This document shows positions 20,679-30,722 of a stretch of DNA of 64,000 nt, piece by piece. The DNA lies in assembly GCF_002858805.1 (NCBI RefSeq), contig NZ_PJZI01000012.1, positions 62,001-126,000 of the forward strand. Reading direction: 5' to 3'. The translations under genes were made by a program, and so were the position numbers. How positions within the stretch are numbered: the stretch's first letter is position 1; each line of letters starts with the position of its first letter. The notes beneath the pieces were generated by a model. That model did no database searches, was not told the origin of the DNA, and saw only the letters and a list, made by a program, of their open reading frames with translations. The stretch is from Chimaeribacter arupi (lineage in GTDB: Bacteria; Pseudomonadota; Gammaproteobacteria; Enterobacterales; Enterobacteriaceae).

Positions 20679-22964
20679 ATGAACCAGAGTCTGCTTGTTA
20701 CTAAACGTGATGGCCGCAAAGAACGCATCAATCTTGATAAAATCCACCGTGTCATTGACTGGGCCGCGGAAGGGCTGCAAAACGTCTCCGTTTCCCAGGT
20801 AGAACTGCGTTCCCACATCCAGTTTTATGACGGCATCAAAACCGCCGACATCCATGAAACCATCATCAAAGCCGCCGCGGACCTGATCTCGCGTGACGCG
20901 CCGGACTACCAGTACCTGGCTGCCCGCCTGGCCATTTTCCACCTGCGCAAGAAAGCTTACGGCCAGTTTGAGCCGCCAAAACTGCTTGAGCACGTGAGCC
21001 GGATGATTGACCTGGGCAAATACGATAAACATCTGCTGGAAGACTACACGGCTGAAGAGTTCGAGCAGATGGACAGCTTTATCGACCACTGGCGCGACAT
21101 GAGCTTCTCCTACGCGGCCGTGAAGCAGCTTGAAGGCAAGTACCTGGTACAGAACCGTGTGACCGGCGAGATCTACGAGAGCGCCCAGTTCCTCTACATC
21201 CTGGTGGCGGCGTGCCTGTTCTCCAACTACCCGCGTGAGACGCGCCTTGATTACATCAAGCGCTTCTATGATGCGATCTCGACGTTCAAAATCTCACTGC
21301 CGACCCCGATCATGTCCGGCGTGCGTACCCCAACCCGTCAGTTCAGCTCCTGCGTGCTGATTGAGTGCGGCGACAGCCTCGACTCCATCAACGCCACCTC
21401 CAGCGCCATTGTGAAATATGTCTCCCAGCGTGCCGGCATCGGCATCAACGCCGGGCGTATCCGTGCGCTGGGCAGCCCGATCCGTGGCGGCGAAGCCTTC
21501 CACACCGGCTGTATCCCGTTCTATAAGCACTTCCAGACCGCAGTGAAATCCTGTTCGCAGGGCGGCGTGCGCGGCGGTGCGGCCACCCTGTTCTACCCGA
21601 TGTGGCACCTGGAAGTGGAAAGCCTGCTGGTGCTGAAAAACAACCGCGGCGTGGAAGGCAACCGCGTGCGCCACATGGACTACGGCGTGCAGCTCAACAA
21701 GCTGATGTACCAGCGCCTGGTGAAAAACGAAGACATCACCCTGTTCAGCCCGTCTGACGTGCCGGGGCTGTATGACGCCTTCTTCGCCGATCAGGACGAA
21801 TTTGAGCGCCTGTACACCAAATATGAGCAGGATGAGAGCATCCGCAAGCAGCGCATCAAAGCGGTCGAGCTGTTCTCCCTGATGATGCAGGAGCGCGCCT
21901 CCACCGGCCGTATCTACATCCAGAACGTGGACCACTGCAACACCCACAGCCCGTTTGACCCGGCCATCGCCCCGGTGCGCCAGTCCAACCTCTGCCTGGA
22001 GATTGCGCTGCCGACCAAACCGCTGGAAGACGTCAACGACGAGAACGGCGAAATCGCCCTGTGCACCCTCTCCGCCTTCAACCTGGGCGCGATTGAGAGC
22101 CTGGACGACCTGGAAGAGCTGGCGACGCTGGCCGTGCGCGCCCTCGATGCGCTGCTGGATTACCAGGACTACCCGATCCCGGCCGCCAAACGCGGCGCGA
22201 TGGGCCGCCGTACCCTGGGCATCGGCGTCATCAACTACGCCTACTACCTGGCGAAAAACGGCGTGCGTTACTCTGACGGCAGCGCCAACAACCTGACGCA
22301 CCGCACCTTTGAGGCGATCCAGTACTACCTGCTGAAAGCCTCGAACAACCTGGCGAAAGAGCAAGGTGCCTGCCCGTGGTTCAACGAAACCACCTATGCC
22401 CAGGGCATCATGCCGGTCGACACCTACAAGCGTGACCTGGACACGGTCTGCAGCGAGCCGCTGCACCTCGACTGGGACAGCCTGCGTGCCGACATCAAAG
22501 AGTTCGGCCTGCGTAACTCCACGCTCTCTGCGTTGATGCCGTCCGAGACCTCGTCGCAGATCTCCAACGCCACCAACGGCATTGAGCCGCCGCGCGGCCA
22601 CGTCAGCATCAAGCAGTCGAAAGACGGCATCCTGCGCCAGGTGGTGCCGGAGTATGAGCGCCTGAAAGACGCCTATGAGCTGCTGTGGGAAATGCCGAAC
22701 AATGACGGTTACCTGCAACTGGTCGGCGTGATGCAGAAGTTCATCGATCAGGCGATCTCATCCAACACCAACTATGACCCGTCACGTTTCGCGGGCAACA
22801 AGGTGCCGATGAAGCAGCTGCTGAAAGACCTGCTCACCGCCTACAAGTTCGGCGTGAAAACCCTCTACTACCAAAACACCCGTGATGGCGCGGAAGATGC
22901 CCAGGATGACCTGGCCCCGTCGATTCAGGATGACGGCTGCGAAAGCGGCGCCTGCAAGATTTAA
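20679..22964 (+). CDS. nrdA: Ribonucleoside-diphosphate reductase class Ia, alpha subunit
   Basis: A 761-residue catalytic subunit reducing NDPs to dNDPs under aerobic conditions. The N-terminal ATP-cone (about 1-95) binds ATP/dATP for activity control. Active-site cysteines are visible: Cys225 in [11 protein letters not shown] and the thiyl-radical Cys in [11 protein letters not shown] at about 439. The C-terminal thioredoxin-interacting pair is CESGAC. Length equals the E. coli protein. It is first in nrdA-nrdB-yfaE, preceded by DnaA and NrdR sites, and followed by a strong intercistronic hairpin. Confidence 0.98.
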   Translation: MNQSLLVTKRDGRKERINLDKIHRVIDWAAEGLQNVSVSQVELRSHIQFYDGIKTADIHETIIKAAADLISRDAPDYQYLAARLAIFHLRKKAYGQFEPPKLLEHVSRMIDLGKYDKHLLEDYTAEEFEQMDSFIDHWRDMSFSYAAVKQLEGKYLVQNRVTGEIYESAQFLYILVAACLFSNYPRETRLDYIKRFYDAISTFKISLPTPIMSGVRTPTRQFSSCVLIECGDSLDSINATSSAIVKYVSQRAGIGINAGRIRALGSPIRGGEAFHTGCIPFYKHFQTAVKSCSQGGVRGGAATLFYPMWHLEVESLLVLKNNRGVEGNRVRHMDYGVQLNKLMYQRLVKNEDITLFSPSDVPGLYDAFFADQDEFERLYTKYEQDESIRKQRIKAVELFSLMMQERASTGRIYIQNVDHCNTHSPFDPAIAPVRQSNLCLEIALPTKPLEDVNDENGEIALCTLSAFNLGAIESLDDLEELATLAVRALDALLDYQDYPIPAAKRGAMGRRTLGIGVINYAYYLAKNGVRYSDGSANNLTHRTFEAIQYYLLKASNNLAKEQGACPWFNETTYAQGIMPVDTYKRDLDTVCSEPLHLDWDSLRADIKEFGLRNSTLSALMPSETSSQISNATNGIEPPRGHVSIKQSKDGILRQVVPEYERLKDAYELLWEMPNNDGYLQLVGVMQKFIDQAISSNTNYDPSRFAGNKVPMKQLLKDLLTAYKFGVKTLYYQNTRDGAEDAQDDLAPSIQDDGCESGACKI

Positions 22965-22970
22965 CACAGC

Positions 22971-22994
22971 GGGGCCGGGTGGATGCCCGGCCCC
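22971..22994 (+). other. nrdA-nrdB intercistronic hairpin
   Basis: GGGGCCGGG and CCCGGCCCC form a perfect 9-bp stem with a 6-nt loop immediately after the nrdA stop. No T-tract follows, so it is more likely an mRNA-stability or ratio-setting element than a full terminator. Confidence 0.65.
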
Positions 22995-23017
22995 TGCTGA
23001 CAGACAGGATTTGCATT

Positions 23018-24148
23018 ATGGCCTATACCACGTTTTCCCAGACTAAAAACAACCAGCTGCTGGAGCCGATGTTCTTCGGCCAGCCGGTGAACGTTGCCCG
23101 CTTTGACCAGCAGAAACACGCGATCTTTGAGAAACTGATCGAGAAGCAGCTCTCCTTCTTCTGGCGCCCGGAAGAGGTGGACGTCTCGCGCGACCGCATC
23201 GACTTCCAGGCCCTGCCGGACCATGAGAAGCACATTTTCCTCAGCAACCTGAAGTACCAGACGCTGCTGGACTCGATCCAGGGGCGCAGCCCGAACGTGG
23301 CGCTGCTGCCGCTGATCTCCATCCCGGAGCTGGAAACCTGGATTGAGACCTGGTCTTTCTCTGAGACGATCCACTCGCGCTCTTACACCCACATCATCCG
23401 CAACATCGTTAACGATCCGGCGCTGGTGTTTGATGACATCGTGACCAATGAAGAGATCCTGAAGCGCGCCAAGGACATCTCCGGTTACTACGATGAGCTG
23501 ATCACCCTGAGCGGTTACTACAACCTGCTGGGTGAAGGCACCCACCAGGTCAACGGCGAAACCATTGAGGTGAGCCTGCATGAGCTGAAGAAGAAGCTCT
23601 ACCTCTGCGTGATGAGCGTCAACGCGCTGGAAGCGATCCGCTTCTACGTCAGCTTTGCCTGCTCCTTTGCCTTCGCCGAGCGCGAGCTGATGGAAGGCAA
23701 CGCCAAAATCATCCGCCTGATTGCGCGTGATGAGGCGCTGCACCTGACCGGCACCCAGCACATCATCAACCTGATGCGCTCCGGCGCGGATGACCCGGAG
23801 ATGGCGGAGATCGCCAAAGAGTGCCAGCAGCAGAGCTATGACCTGTTCGTGCTGGCGGCGCAGCAGGAGAAAGAGTGGGCGGAATACCTGTTCCGTGACG
23901 GCTCGATGATTGGCCTGAACAAAGACATCCTCTGCCAGTATGTGGAGTACATCACCAACATCCGTATGCAGGCGGTAGGGCTGGATCTGCCGTTCAAAAC
24001 CCGCTCCAACCCGATCCCGTGGATCAACAGCTGGCTGGTGTCGGACAACGTGCAGGTCGCGCCGCAGGAAGTGGAAGTCAGCTCCTATCTGGTCGGCCAG
24101 ATTGACTCTGAAGTCAATGCCGACGACCTGAGCGACTTCCAGCTCTGA
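23018..24148 (+). CDS. nrdB: Ribonucleoside-diphosphate reductase class Ia, beta subunit
   Basis: A 376-residue subunit carrying the diferric-tyrosyl radical cofactor. The radical tyrosine is Tyr123 counting the initiator Met ([12 protein letters not shown]), with iron ligands Asp85 (YQTLLD), Glu116 and His119 (SETIHS) and a second set in [13 protein letters not shown]. The start is MAYTTFSQ at 23018; an in-frame ATG at 22979 sits inside the intercistronic hairpin and is rejected. The C-terminal tail ending DDLSDFQL is the peptide that docks on NrdA. Confidence 0.98.
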   Translation: MAYTTFSQTKNNQLLEPMFFGQPVNVARFDQQKHAIFEKLIEKQLSFFWRPEEVDVSRDRIDFQALPDHEKHIFLSNLKYQTLLDSIQGRSPNVALLPLISIPELETWIETWSFSETIHSRSYTHIIRNIVNDPALVFDDIVTNEEILKRAKDISGYYDELITLSGYYNLLGEGTHQVNGETIEVSLHELKKKLYLCVMSVNALEAIRFYVSFACSFAFAERELMEGNAKIIRLIARDEALHLTGTQHIINLMRSGADDPEMAEIAKECQQQSYDLFVLAAQQEKEWAEYLFRDGSMIGLNKDILCQYVEYITNIRMQAVGLDLPFKTRSNPIPWINSWLVSDNVQVAPQEVEVSSYLVGQIDSEVNADDLSDFQL

Positions 24149-24149
24149 T

Positions 24150-24431
24150 ATGGCCGGCGACTCCCTGACGCGCGGCGGCCACACCATTCTGCTGCGCAGC
24201 AGCGGCGCGCAACTCCCCTGCGCGCCGGAACACCGTTGCCTGCTGGAGCTGCTGGAAACCCACCAGCTTGAGGTCGAGTACCAGTGCCGCGAAGGCTATT
24301 GCGGTGCCTGCCGCGTGCGGCTGCTCAAAGGCAGCGTCAGTTACCACCAGACGCCGCTGGCCTTTATCCAGCAGGGCGAGATCCTGCCCTGCTGCTGCCT
24401 GCCGCAGGAAGATATTGAGATCGATATCTGA
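24150..24431 (+). CDS. yfaE: YfaE, 2Fe-2S ferredoxin for NrdB cofactor maintenance
   Basis: A 93-residue plant-type ferredoxin that reduces the NrdB diiron site for cofactor assembly and repair. The cluster-binding motif is CREGYCGAC (Cys46, Cys51, Cys54) with the fourth ligand in the LPCCC segment at 81-83. The start codon follows the nrdB stop by one base, indicating translational coupling. It is a few residues longer at the N-terminus than E. coli YfaE. A strong terminator closes the operon. Confidence 0.95.
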   Translation: MAGDSLTRGGHTILLRSSGAQLPCAPEHRCLLELLETHQLEVEYQCREGYCGACRVRLLKGSVSYHQTPLAFIQQGEILPCCCLPQEDIEIDI

Positions 24432-24448
24432 CCGACGCGCATAAAAAA

Positions 24449-24477
24449 ACGGGCTGAATTTTCAGCCCGTTTTTTTT
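24449..24477. terminator. Bidirectional terminator, nrdAB-yfaE / mltB
   Basis: ACGGGCTGAA and TTCAGCCCGT form a 10-bp stem, with an A-tract before and a T8 run after, between convergent yfaE and mltB. Confidence 0.9.
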
Positions 24478-24512
24478 ATTTCACCCTTCCGGCGATCCCA
24501 CCCTTCCGGCAC

Positions 24513-25583
24513 TTACCGCGCGCGGCTCACCGCCACACCCAGTTGCCACACCGCCATCGCGTAGTGGGTGCTGTGGTTGTAACGGGTGATCACGTAGAAG
24601 TTCGGCAGCCCGTACCAGTACTGGTAGCCGGTGCCGACGTCCAGACGCAGCAGGCTCACCTGCTGGTCATCATTCAGCGGGCTTAACGGCCGCAGCCCGG
24701 CGGCGCTCAGCGCGCCCACGGTATATTTGGTGGTGAAGCCCTGCTGCATCAGCGGTGCCTGCCCGCTGGCCGGGACGGCCACCGTCTGGTCTTTCACCCA
24801 GCCGTGCGCTTTGAAATAGTTGGCAACGCTGCCGATGGCGTCTTCCGGGTCCCACAGGTTGACGTGGTCGTCACCGTTGAAATCCACCGCGTAATCCTTG
24901 AACGAGGACGGCATAAACTGGCCGTAGCCCATCGCCCCGGCAAAGGAGCCGCGCAGGGAGAGCGGGTCATCCCCTTCGCTGCGCGCCATCAGCAGGAAGG
25001 TTTCCAGCTCGCCGGTGAAGTACTCGGCGCGGCGCGGGTAGGCGAAGGCCAGCGTCGCCAGCGCGTCGATGATCCGCGTTTTGCCCATCACCCGGCCCCA
25101 GCGCGTCTCCACGCCGATGATGCCGACGATAATTTCCGGCGGCACGCCATAGGTGGCATAGGCACGCCGCAGCGCCTGCTCATGCTGGTTCCAGAACACC
25201 ACGCCGTTTTGCACGTTATCCGGCGTGATGAATTTTTTGCTGTAGCGCAGCCAGGCGCCGTTCGGGCCGCTGGGGCGCTGGCCGGGCGTCGGGGCTTGCT
25301 GGTTCATCAGACGCAGCACGTAATCGAGCTGTTTGGTCTGCGCCAGCACATCGTGCAGTTGCTGGCGGTCAAAACCGTGCTCGCGCACCATTTTGTCGAT
25401 GAAGCGTTCAGTGGCCGGGTTGTTGGCGAAATCCCCGGTCAGCGGGTGGATGTTGTGGGCCGGTTCCAGCAGGAAACCGCTGTGAGCCGGCGACGGCTGG
25501 GCAGTGAGATCAGCGGGCTTGGGTTTACTGCTACAGGCGGAGAGCAAAAGACATACGGGCAAAAGTGCAGCAAGGTGACGCAT
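24513..25583 (-). CDS. mltB: MltB, membrane-bound lytic murein transglycosylase B
   Basis: A 356-residue lipoprotein that cleaves peptidoglycan glycan strands to 1,6-anhydromuropeptides. The signal peptide ends in lipobox LLLSAC with lipidated Cys17. The residue after it is Ser, favouring the outer membrane. The catalytic Glu159 lies in IGVETRWGR, and the fold's conserved GAMGYGQFMPSSF and DLWDPEDAIGSVANYF-like segments follow. Length and motifs match the E. coli protein, though E. coli keeps the gene at another locus. It is transcribed alone, convergent with nrdAB-yfaE. Confidence 0.93.
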   Translation of the reverse strand: MRHLAALLPVCLLLSACSSKPKPADLTAQPSPAHSGFLLEPAHNIHPLTGDFANNPATERFIDKMVREHGFDRQQLHDVLAQTKQLDYVLRLMNQQAPTPGQRPSGPNGAWLRYSKKFITPDNVQNGVVFWNQHEQALRRAYATYGVPPEIIVGIIGVETRWGRVMGKTRIIDALATLAFAYPRRAEYFTGELETFLLMARSEGDDPLSLRGSFAGAMGYGQFMPSSFKDYAVDFNGDDHVNLWDPEDAIGSVANYFKAHGWVKDQTVAVPASGQAPLMQQGFTTKYTVGALSAAGLRPLSPLNDDQQVSLLRLDVGTGYQYWYGLPNFYVITRYNHSTHYAMAVWQLGVAVSRAR

Positions 25584-25685
25584 CAGGTTTCCATACAGCC
25601 AGAGAAAAAGAAAAGAGCGACATCATAAAACATCGCCCGGTGCGCCGGGAACAGCCACCGGCGCACCGCGTGAAAAATAGCGCGA

Positions 25686-26876
25686 TCAGACTTCCGCCAG
25701 CCGCGTCATCCACGGGTAGTGGCCCACCGGCGGCCAGCCGTTGAGGTAACGGCGCAACATGTCCATCGCCACCATGGCGATGGTTTCCTGTTGCAGCACC
25801 GTGCTGTGGTGTTTCGCGCTGTAGCGCAGGGTCTGGCCGCGGGTGCCGGCCGGGGTATGCAGCGCCAGGCTGATTTCGCCCTCACGCAGTGAGCCGACCG
25901 CCAGCGCCAGCGGTGCGCCCTGCTGCTCAGCCAAATCCTGCGCACGGCCCAGCAGCGCGTCCAGGGTGTCATCACTTTCCGGCAACACCTCACCGGCCGC
26001 CAGCGGCACCCCGCCGCCCTGTAGCCGCCAGCTGATAAGCCCGGCGGTAAACTGCTCACTCAGCGACACACGCAGCGCCTGGGTCAGCATCTGTTCAGCC
26101 AGCCGTGACGGCAGGCCGCCGGTGCCCTCAAACAGCGTGCTTTCGCCCGCGACTTCCCGCACCCGCTCCCACGCCTGGTGCATCGCGGCCTGCTGCGCGC
26201 GCGGGCCGGTGAGCTTCAGCTCAATAATCGGGGCGGAGGAGCGGTAACCCATCACCACGCCTTCCGGCAGCGCCAGGCCGTCCAGCTCGGAAGCCAGATC
26301 GCTTTCGCCGCGGCCAAAGGTGGTCAGGCGCAGGCAGAGCGGCGGCTCGGCCTGCGGGAACTGTTGCCGCAGGCGCGGCACAATCTGCTGCTGCACCATC
26401 ACCTTGAATTCGGACGGCACGCCCGGCGTAAAGAACAGCCAACAGCGGTTCAGGCGCAGGCTGAAACCACAGGCGGTGCCGACCGGGTTGTCCAGCATCT
26501 CAGCCGTGGCCGGGATCAGCGCCTGTTTACGGTTCGCCGGGGCCATCTCCCGGCCGCGCCCGGCAAAAAATGCCTCCATACGTGCGATCCAACCGGCATG
26601 TTCCACCAGCTCCACCCCGGCCGTCGTGGCTGCTGCCAGCGCGCTTAAATCGTCACTGGTCGGCCCCAGCCCGCCGTTCACAATCAACACATCGGCAATC
26701 TGGCTGCGCTCCTGCAACACCGCCACCAGCGCCGACAGCTCATCGCCTACCGTTTCACGGCTGGTGAGCGGGAATCCTTCGTTAAACAGGGTATCCGCCA
26801 GCCAGGCGGCATTGGTGTCGGTGATCTGGCCGTGCAGCACTTCATCACCGGTACTGAGCATCTCAACCCTAAGCAT
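25686..26876 (-). CDS. yfaY: CinA-like protein YfaY, degenerate amidase domain
   Basis: A 396-residue CinA-family protein. I chose the ATG at 26876 (MLRVEMLSTGDE) because AGGAGAGAGAG precedes it; the frame extends to 26957. The N-terminal MoCF/COG1058 domain has STGDEVLHGQITDTNA (about 8-23) and NGGLGPTSDD (about 67-76). In the C-terminal CinA domain the amidase motif, normally AESCTGG, reads SEQFTAG, so the catalytic serine is missing and nicotinamide-nucleotide amidase activity is unlikely. E. coli YfaY is likewise regarded as lacking this activity. Real function uncertain. Confidence 0.9.
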   Translation of the reverse strand: MLRVEMLSTGDEVLHGQITDTNAAWLADTLFNEGFPLTSRETVGDELSALVAVLQERSQIADVLIVNGGLGPTSDDLSALAAATTAGVELVEHAGWIARMEAFFAGRGREMAPANRKQALIPATAEMLDNPVGTACGFSLRLNRCWLFFTPGVPSEFKVMVQQQIVPRLRQQFPQAEPPLCLRLTTFGRGESDLASELDGLALPEGVVMGYRSSAPIIELKLTGPRAQQAAMHQAWERVREVAGESTLFEGTGGLPSRLAEQMLTQALRVSLSEQFTAGLISWRLQGGGVPLAAGEVLPESDDTLDALLGRAQDLAEQQGAPLALAVGSLREGEISLALHTPAGTRGQTLRYSAKHHSTVLQQETIAMVAMDMLRRYLNGWPPVGHYPWMTRLAEV

Positions 26877-26965
26877 CTCTCTCTCCTGCGCATTAATATG
26901 CTTTACAGAGTAGGAAGCCCGCGCGGTGATTACAATCCACCGGGGATAAATAGGCACAGAAACAG

Positions 26966-26995
26966 AACAGGCCGGGACATGCCCGGCCTGTTTTT
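26966..26995. terminator. Hairpin between yfaZ and yfaY
   Basis: AACAGGCCGGG and CCCGGCCTGTT form an 11-bp stem with a 5-nt loop, just after the yfaZ stop on the minus strand. The T-run is on the plus-strand side; the minus-strand tail is mixed. It probably terminates yfaZ. Confidence 0.65.
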
Positions 26996-27006
26996 CACGG
27001 CATGGA

Positions 27007-27552
27007 TCAGAAGTTCAGGCTGGCACCGATGTAGGGGCCGTCTGCCACCACGTTGTCGCGGTGATCATCCTTGCCGGACATCGCCATGTAACGGTAGCCG
27101 AGATCCACCGAAAGCAGCGGGATGACGTTCAGCCGCAGCCCGGCGTTGGCCTCGGTGTAATCATTGATGCCGCTGGAGAGGGAATCCGGCGAGAAGTAGC
27201 CGTCGCCATACAGCGCAAAGTAGCGCCCCAGCGGCAGTTCCAGCCCGCCGCCCACCGCCAGTGCATAGCCTTCCTCGCCATCTTTCGGCCCCATGTAGAG
27301 CGCCTTGCCGCCCAGCGTGCCCATAAACGGCCCCAGCGGCAGGTTGAAGCCCAGCCCCAGCCCGGCGATGTCGCCGTCATTGTCGCTGTGTGCCCAGTTC
27401 AGGGTGGTGACCAGCCCCGGTGACGACGTGCCGAAACCCACGCCGAGGTTGGTGTAATGCTGGCCCGCCTGGCCGCTGACGCTGACTGCCTGGGCCGCGC
27501 CGGCACTGAGTAACAGCGCGGCGGCCAGGGCACTTTTCATTTTTTTCATCAT
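27007..27552 (-). CDS. yfaZ: YfaZ family outer membrane protein
   Basis: A 181-residue predicted outer-membrane beta-barrel. A signal peptide (MKSALAAALLLSAGAAQA) is followed by a mature part rich in alternating Gly/aromatic beta-strands such as HYTNLGVGFG, DLGYRYMAMSG and the terminal GASLNF. The last residue is Phe, the classic C-terminal signature for BAM insertion. Start codons cluster (MMKKM); AGGA favours the first two, and the exact choice does not alter the mature protein. Function of the family is unknown. A hairpin terminator separates it from yfaY. Confidence 0.85.
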   Translation of the reverse strand: MMKKMKSALAAALLLSAGAAQAVSVSGQAGQHYTNLGVGFGTSSPGLVTTLNWAHSDNDGDIAGLGLGFNLPLGPFMGTLGGKALYMGPKDGEEGYALAVGGGLELPLGRYFALYGDGYFSPDSLSSGINDYTEANAGLRLNVIPLLSVDLGYRYMAMSGKDDHRDNVVADGPYIGASLNF

Positions 27553-27869
27553 TCATTCCTGTGAGTAGTAAAACAAAGCGCATTCCCGGCGCAGAGTGTA
27601 AACCCGCTCTCCCCTCAATCCCGTGTTCTAACGCATAAAAGCGGCAGGTAACCCTCCCTTATTCCCCACAGAGTATGTGGCCGTAAACCACTGAATAAAT
27701 AACCAATAGTAACGATAACCGAGGCCGATTTGCCGCAGATCAACACCCGCGGGAAGATAGGCGCGCAAAGTGACCAGGCGATCACGGCGCATGGCACATT
27801 TTTCACACCGCCTCTGATCTTCCCCTTTCCGGCAGCGTGTTGCCGGCATAAAAAAAGCAGGTAGAGAAC
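27553..27869. promoter_or_regulatory. yfaZ-katA divergent promoter region
   Basis: Contains promoters for divergent yfaZ and katA, but I see no clear sigma70 pair and no complete OxyR motif. A hairpin with arms CCGGCA (27829-27834) and TGCCGG (27841-27846) sits in the katA leader just upstream of the AGGTAGAG Shine-Dalgarno and could affect katA translation. Confidence 0.45.
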
Positions 27870-29312
27870 ATGACAAAAAAATTTATGACTACAGCAGCAG
27901 GTGCACCGGTTGTCAGCAATAACAATGTGATGACTGCCGGCCGCCGCGGGCCGATGCTGCTCCAGGATGTCTGGTTCCTGGAGAAGCTGGCGCATTTTGA
28001 CCGTGAGGTCATCCCTGAGCGCCGGATGCACGCCAAAGGCTCCGCCGCCTATGGCCGTTTCACCGTGACCCATGACATCACCCGCTACACCCGTGCCAAA
28101 CTGTTTGCGGAGATTGGCAAGCAGACCGAGATGTTTGTGCGCTTCTCTACCGTGGCCGGGGAGCGCGGCGGTGCCGATGCCGAACGCGACATCCGCGGCT
28201 TCTCGATGCGTTTCTACACTGAAGAGGGCAACTGGGATCTGGTCGGCAACGACACACCGGTGTTCTACCTGCGCGACCCGCTGAAATTCCCTGACCTGAA
28301 CCACGTGGTGAAACGTGACCCGCGCACCAACCTGCGCAACCCGGTCTACAAATGGGATTTCTTCTCGCACCTGCCGGAAGCGCTGCACCAGCTGACCATC
28401 GACTTCAGCGACCGCGGCCTGCCGCGCTCCTACCGCCATATGCACGGTTTCGGCAGCCACACCTTCAGCTTTATCAACCATGACAACGAACGGTTCTGGG
28501 TGAAATTCCACTTCCGCACCCAACAGGGGATTGAGAACCTGATGGATGACGAAGCCGCTGAACTGATCGGCCGTGACCGCGAAAGCTCGCAGCGTGACCT
28601 GTTCGAGGCGGTGGAAAGCGGCAACTTCCCGCGCTGGACAATGTTTGTGCAGATTATGCCGGAGAAAGAGGCCTCTGCGGTGCCGTATAACCCGTTTGAC
28701 CTGACCAAGGTGTGGCCGCACGCCGACTACCCGCTGATCGAGGTCGGGGAGTTCGAACTGAACCGCAACCCGGACAACTACTTTGCCGAAGTGGAACAGG
28801 TGGCGATGACCCCAGCCAACGTGGTGCCGGGCATCGGCTTCTCGCCGGACCGCATGTTGCAGGGGCGGTTGTTCTCCTACGGTGATGCGCACCGCTACCG
28901 CCTGGGGGTAAACCACCACCAGATCCCGGTGAACCAGCCGCGCTGCCCGTTCCATAACACCCACCGTGACGGCGCAATGCGCGTGGACGGCAACGGCGGC
29001 AACAACGGCCCGACCTATGAGCCGAACAGCTTCGGCCTGTTCCAGGAGCAACCGGACTACAGCGAGCCACCGCTCTCCCTGGAGGGCGCGGCTGACCACT
29101 GGAACCACCGCGAAGATGACGACTACTACAGCCAGCCGCGCGCGCTCTATAACCTGCTGAGCGACGAGGAGCACCAGCGGATGTTTACCCGCATCGCCGG
29201 TGAACTGGCGCAGGTGCCGGAGAACATCCGCCAGCGCCAGATCGAGCTGTTCTTCAAGGTGCACCCGGAGTATGGCCAGGGCATCGTGGATGCGCTGAAT
29301 CTGGTGAGATAA
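27870..29312 (+). CDS. katA: KatA, monofunctional haem catalase
   Basis: A 480-residue small-subunit (clade 3) catalase that dismutates H2O2 in the cytoplasm. Distal His54 ([12 protein letters not shown]) and Asn127 (LVGNDTPVF) and the proximal haem ligand Tyr337 ([13 protein letters not shown]) are all present. The NADPH-type small-subunit length and lack of a flavodoxin-like C-terminal domain exclude the KatE type. No signal peptide. It is monocistronic between yfaZ and the men operon, with a good Shine-Dalgarno and terminator. Base composition matches the neighbours, so there is no sign of recent transfer. Confidence 0.95.
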   Translation: MTKKFMTTAAGAPVVSNNNVMTAGRRGPMLLQDVWFLEKLAHFDREVIPERRMHAKGSAAYGRFTVTHDITRYTRAKLFAEIGKQTEMFVRFSTVAGERGGADAERDIRGFSMRFYTEEGNWDLVGNDTPVFYLRDPLKFPDLNHVVKRDPRTNLRNPVYKWDFFSHLPEALHQLTIDFSDRGLPRSYRHMHGFGSHTFSFINHDNERFWVKFHFRTQQGIENLMDDEAAELIGRDRESSQRDLFEAVESGNFPRWTMFVQIMPEKEASAVPYNPFDLTKVWPHADYPLIEVGEFELNRNPDNYFAEVEQVAMTPANVVPGIGFSPDRMLQGRLFSYGDAHRYRLGVNHHQIPVNQPRCPFHNTHRDGAMRVDGNGGNNGPTYEPNSFGLFQEQPDYSEPPLSLEGAADHWNHREDDDYYSQPRALYNLLSDEEHQRMFTRIAGELAQVPENIRQRQIELFFKVHPEYGQGIVDALNLVR

Positions 29313-29329
29313 GCCTGCTGACGTGAACA

Positions 29330-29353
29330 GGGCCGCTAATGCGGCCCTTTTTT
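29330..29353. terminator. Bidirectional terminator, katA / menE
   Basis: GGGCCGC and GCGGCCC around a TAAT loop are followed by T6 after katA. The T-run reaches the menE stop codon, so both convergent genes share it. Confidence 0.85.
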
Positions 29354-30722
29354 ATGGCTGCGCGGCCACCCATTGTTGCACCTGATGACGCGGGATTTTA
29401 ATCCCGCCCTGCTTCAGGCTCGCCGGCAGCGGGTAATAGGCTACCGGCAACTGGAAGCGCGGCACCTGGGGGGCCAGCCAGTGTGCCAGCTGTTCCGGGT
29501 GCAGCGCGGCGGCCGTTTCCAGCACCGCGACCGGCCGCTGGCCAAACTGCACATCGTTTACCGGTACCACAAACGCCTGCGTCACCTGCGGATGGCGCGC
29601 CAGTACCCGCTCAATCTCCTCCGGCTGAATGCCTTCGCCCCCGCTGAAAAACAGATTATCGAGCCGGCCGAGGATGCGCAGCTCGCCCGCCTCCATCACC
29701 CCGCGATCGCGGCTGTGGTACCAGCCCTCACTGTCTGCCAGCGGGTGCAGCACGCCGTCACGCCAGTAGCCCGCCGCCTGCCCCGGCGCACGGATCAGCA
29801 CTTCCTCATCCACCAGCGAGATCTCACACCCGGCCAGCGGCAGCCCGACACCGGGCCGCGCATCGGCACGTTTGGCGCACACCGTCGAGGCCATCTCCGT
29901 CATGCCGTAGCCGCACCAGCAGCGGATGCCCGCCTGCTCCGCCCGGTCTGTCAGTGATGTCGGAATCGCCGCACCGCCCAACAGCACTGCCCGCAACGTT
30001 TCCGGCACACGGCCCTGCTCCAGCAGCCGCCAGAGCTGGGTCGGCACCAGCGAGGCGTGGGTACACCCCGCCAGCGCGTCGGCCAGCGGCCACTGCGGCC
30101 TGACCGCCAGCGCCGCCCCGGCGCGCAGCCAGCGCCAGACAATGCCCTGGCCGGAGACGTGGAACAGCGGCAGCGAGAGCAGCCAGCAGGCGTCAGCCGG
30201 GAAAGGGATCCGCGCCAGCACGCCCGCTGCGCTGGCAAGGTGCGCGGCGAGGCTGTGCGCCGCCGCTTTCGGCAGCCCGCTGGAGCCGGAGGTCAGGGTC
30301 AGCGTCGCGAGCCGGGACGGCGAAAACGCCACCGGCGCAACATGGCACGGGGCCGGCGCGTGACGCGGCGGATAGAGCGGCGGCACCGGGGTGGTGACCG
30401 GCGCGGCGTGCTCGCGCAGAAACGCCAGCGTCAGGCCGGGCAGTAACTGCGCCAGCAGCGCCGCCGGGAGTTGTGGGTTCAGTACCAGCACCCGCGCGCC
30501 GCACTGGATCAGCGCCAGATAATCGAGCAGCAGCGCAAGGCTGTTTTTGCCGCGCAGCGCCACGCCGCTCCCCTCCAGCACCCCCTGCGCCTGATAGCCC
30601 GCCGCACGCCGGTCCAGTTCGGCGGCGAGTTGCCGCCAGTTATAGGGTTCGCTTTCCCCGTGCAACGCCGGCTGTTCGGGCCGCAGCCGCGCCCAGTGCT
30701 GCCACGGCCACGTCGTCAGCAT
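29352..30722 (-). CDS. menE: MenE, o-succinylbenzoate--CoA ligase
   Basis: A 456-residue acyl-CoA synthetase that activates o-succinylbenzoate to its CoA thioester in menaquinone synthesis. The ATP-binding P-loop [14 protein letters not shown] and the adenylation motif YGMTEMAST are clear, and the C-terminal lysine lies in [14 protein letters not shown] chose the ATG at 30722 (MLTTWPWQ), with AGGAGG upstream; the longer frame to 30779 runs into menC. The start overlaps the end of menC by 7 bp, so the two are translationally coupled. Last gene of menFDHBCE. Confidence 0.95.
   Translation of the reverse strand: MLTTWPWQHWARLRPEQPALHGESEPYNWRQLAAELDRRAAGYQAQGVLEGSGVALRGKNSLALLLDYLALIQCGARVLVLNPQLPAALLAQLLPGLTLAFLREHAAPVTTPVPPLYPPRHAPAPCHVAPVAFSPSRLATLTLTSGSSGLPKAAAHSLAAHLASAAGVLARIPFPADACWLLSLPLFHVSGQGIVWRWLRAGAALAVRPQWPLADALAGCTHASLVPTQLWRLLEQGRVPETLRAVLLGGAAIPTSLTDRAEQAGIRCWCGYGMTEMASTVCAKRADARPGVGLPLAGCEISLVDEEVLIRAPGQAAGYWRDGVLHPLADSEGWYHSRDRGVMEAGELRILGRLDNLFFSGGEGIQPEEIERVLARHPQVTQAFVVPVNDVQFGQRPVAVLETAAALHPEQLAHWLAPQVPRFQLPVAYYPLPASLKQGGIKIPRHQVQQWVAAQP

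Noticed and set aside
27553-27869. OxyR binding site upstream of katA
   Set aside because: I saw isolated ATAG-like elements (near 27708) but not the four regularly spaced elements required.
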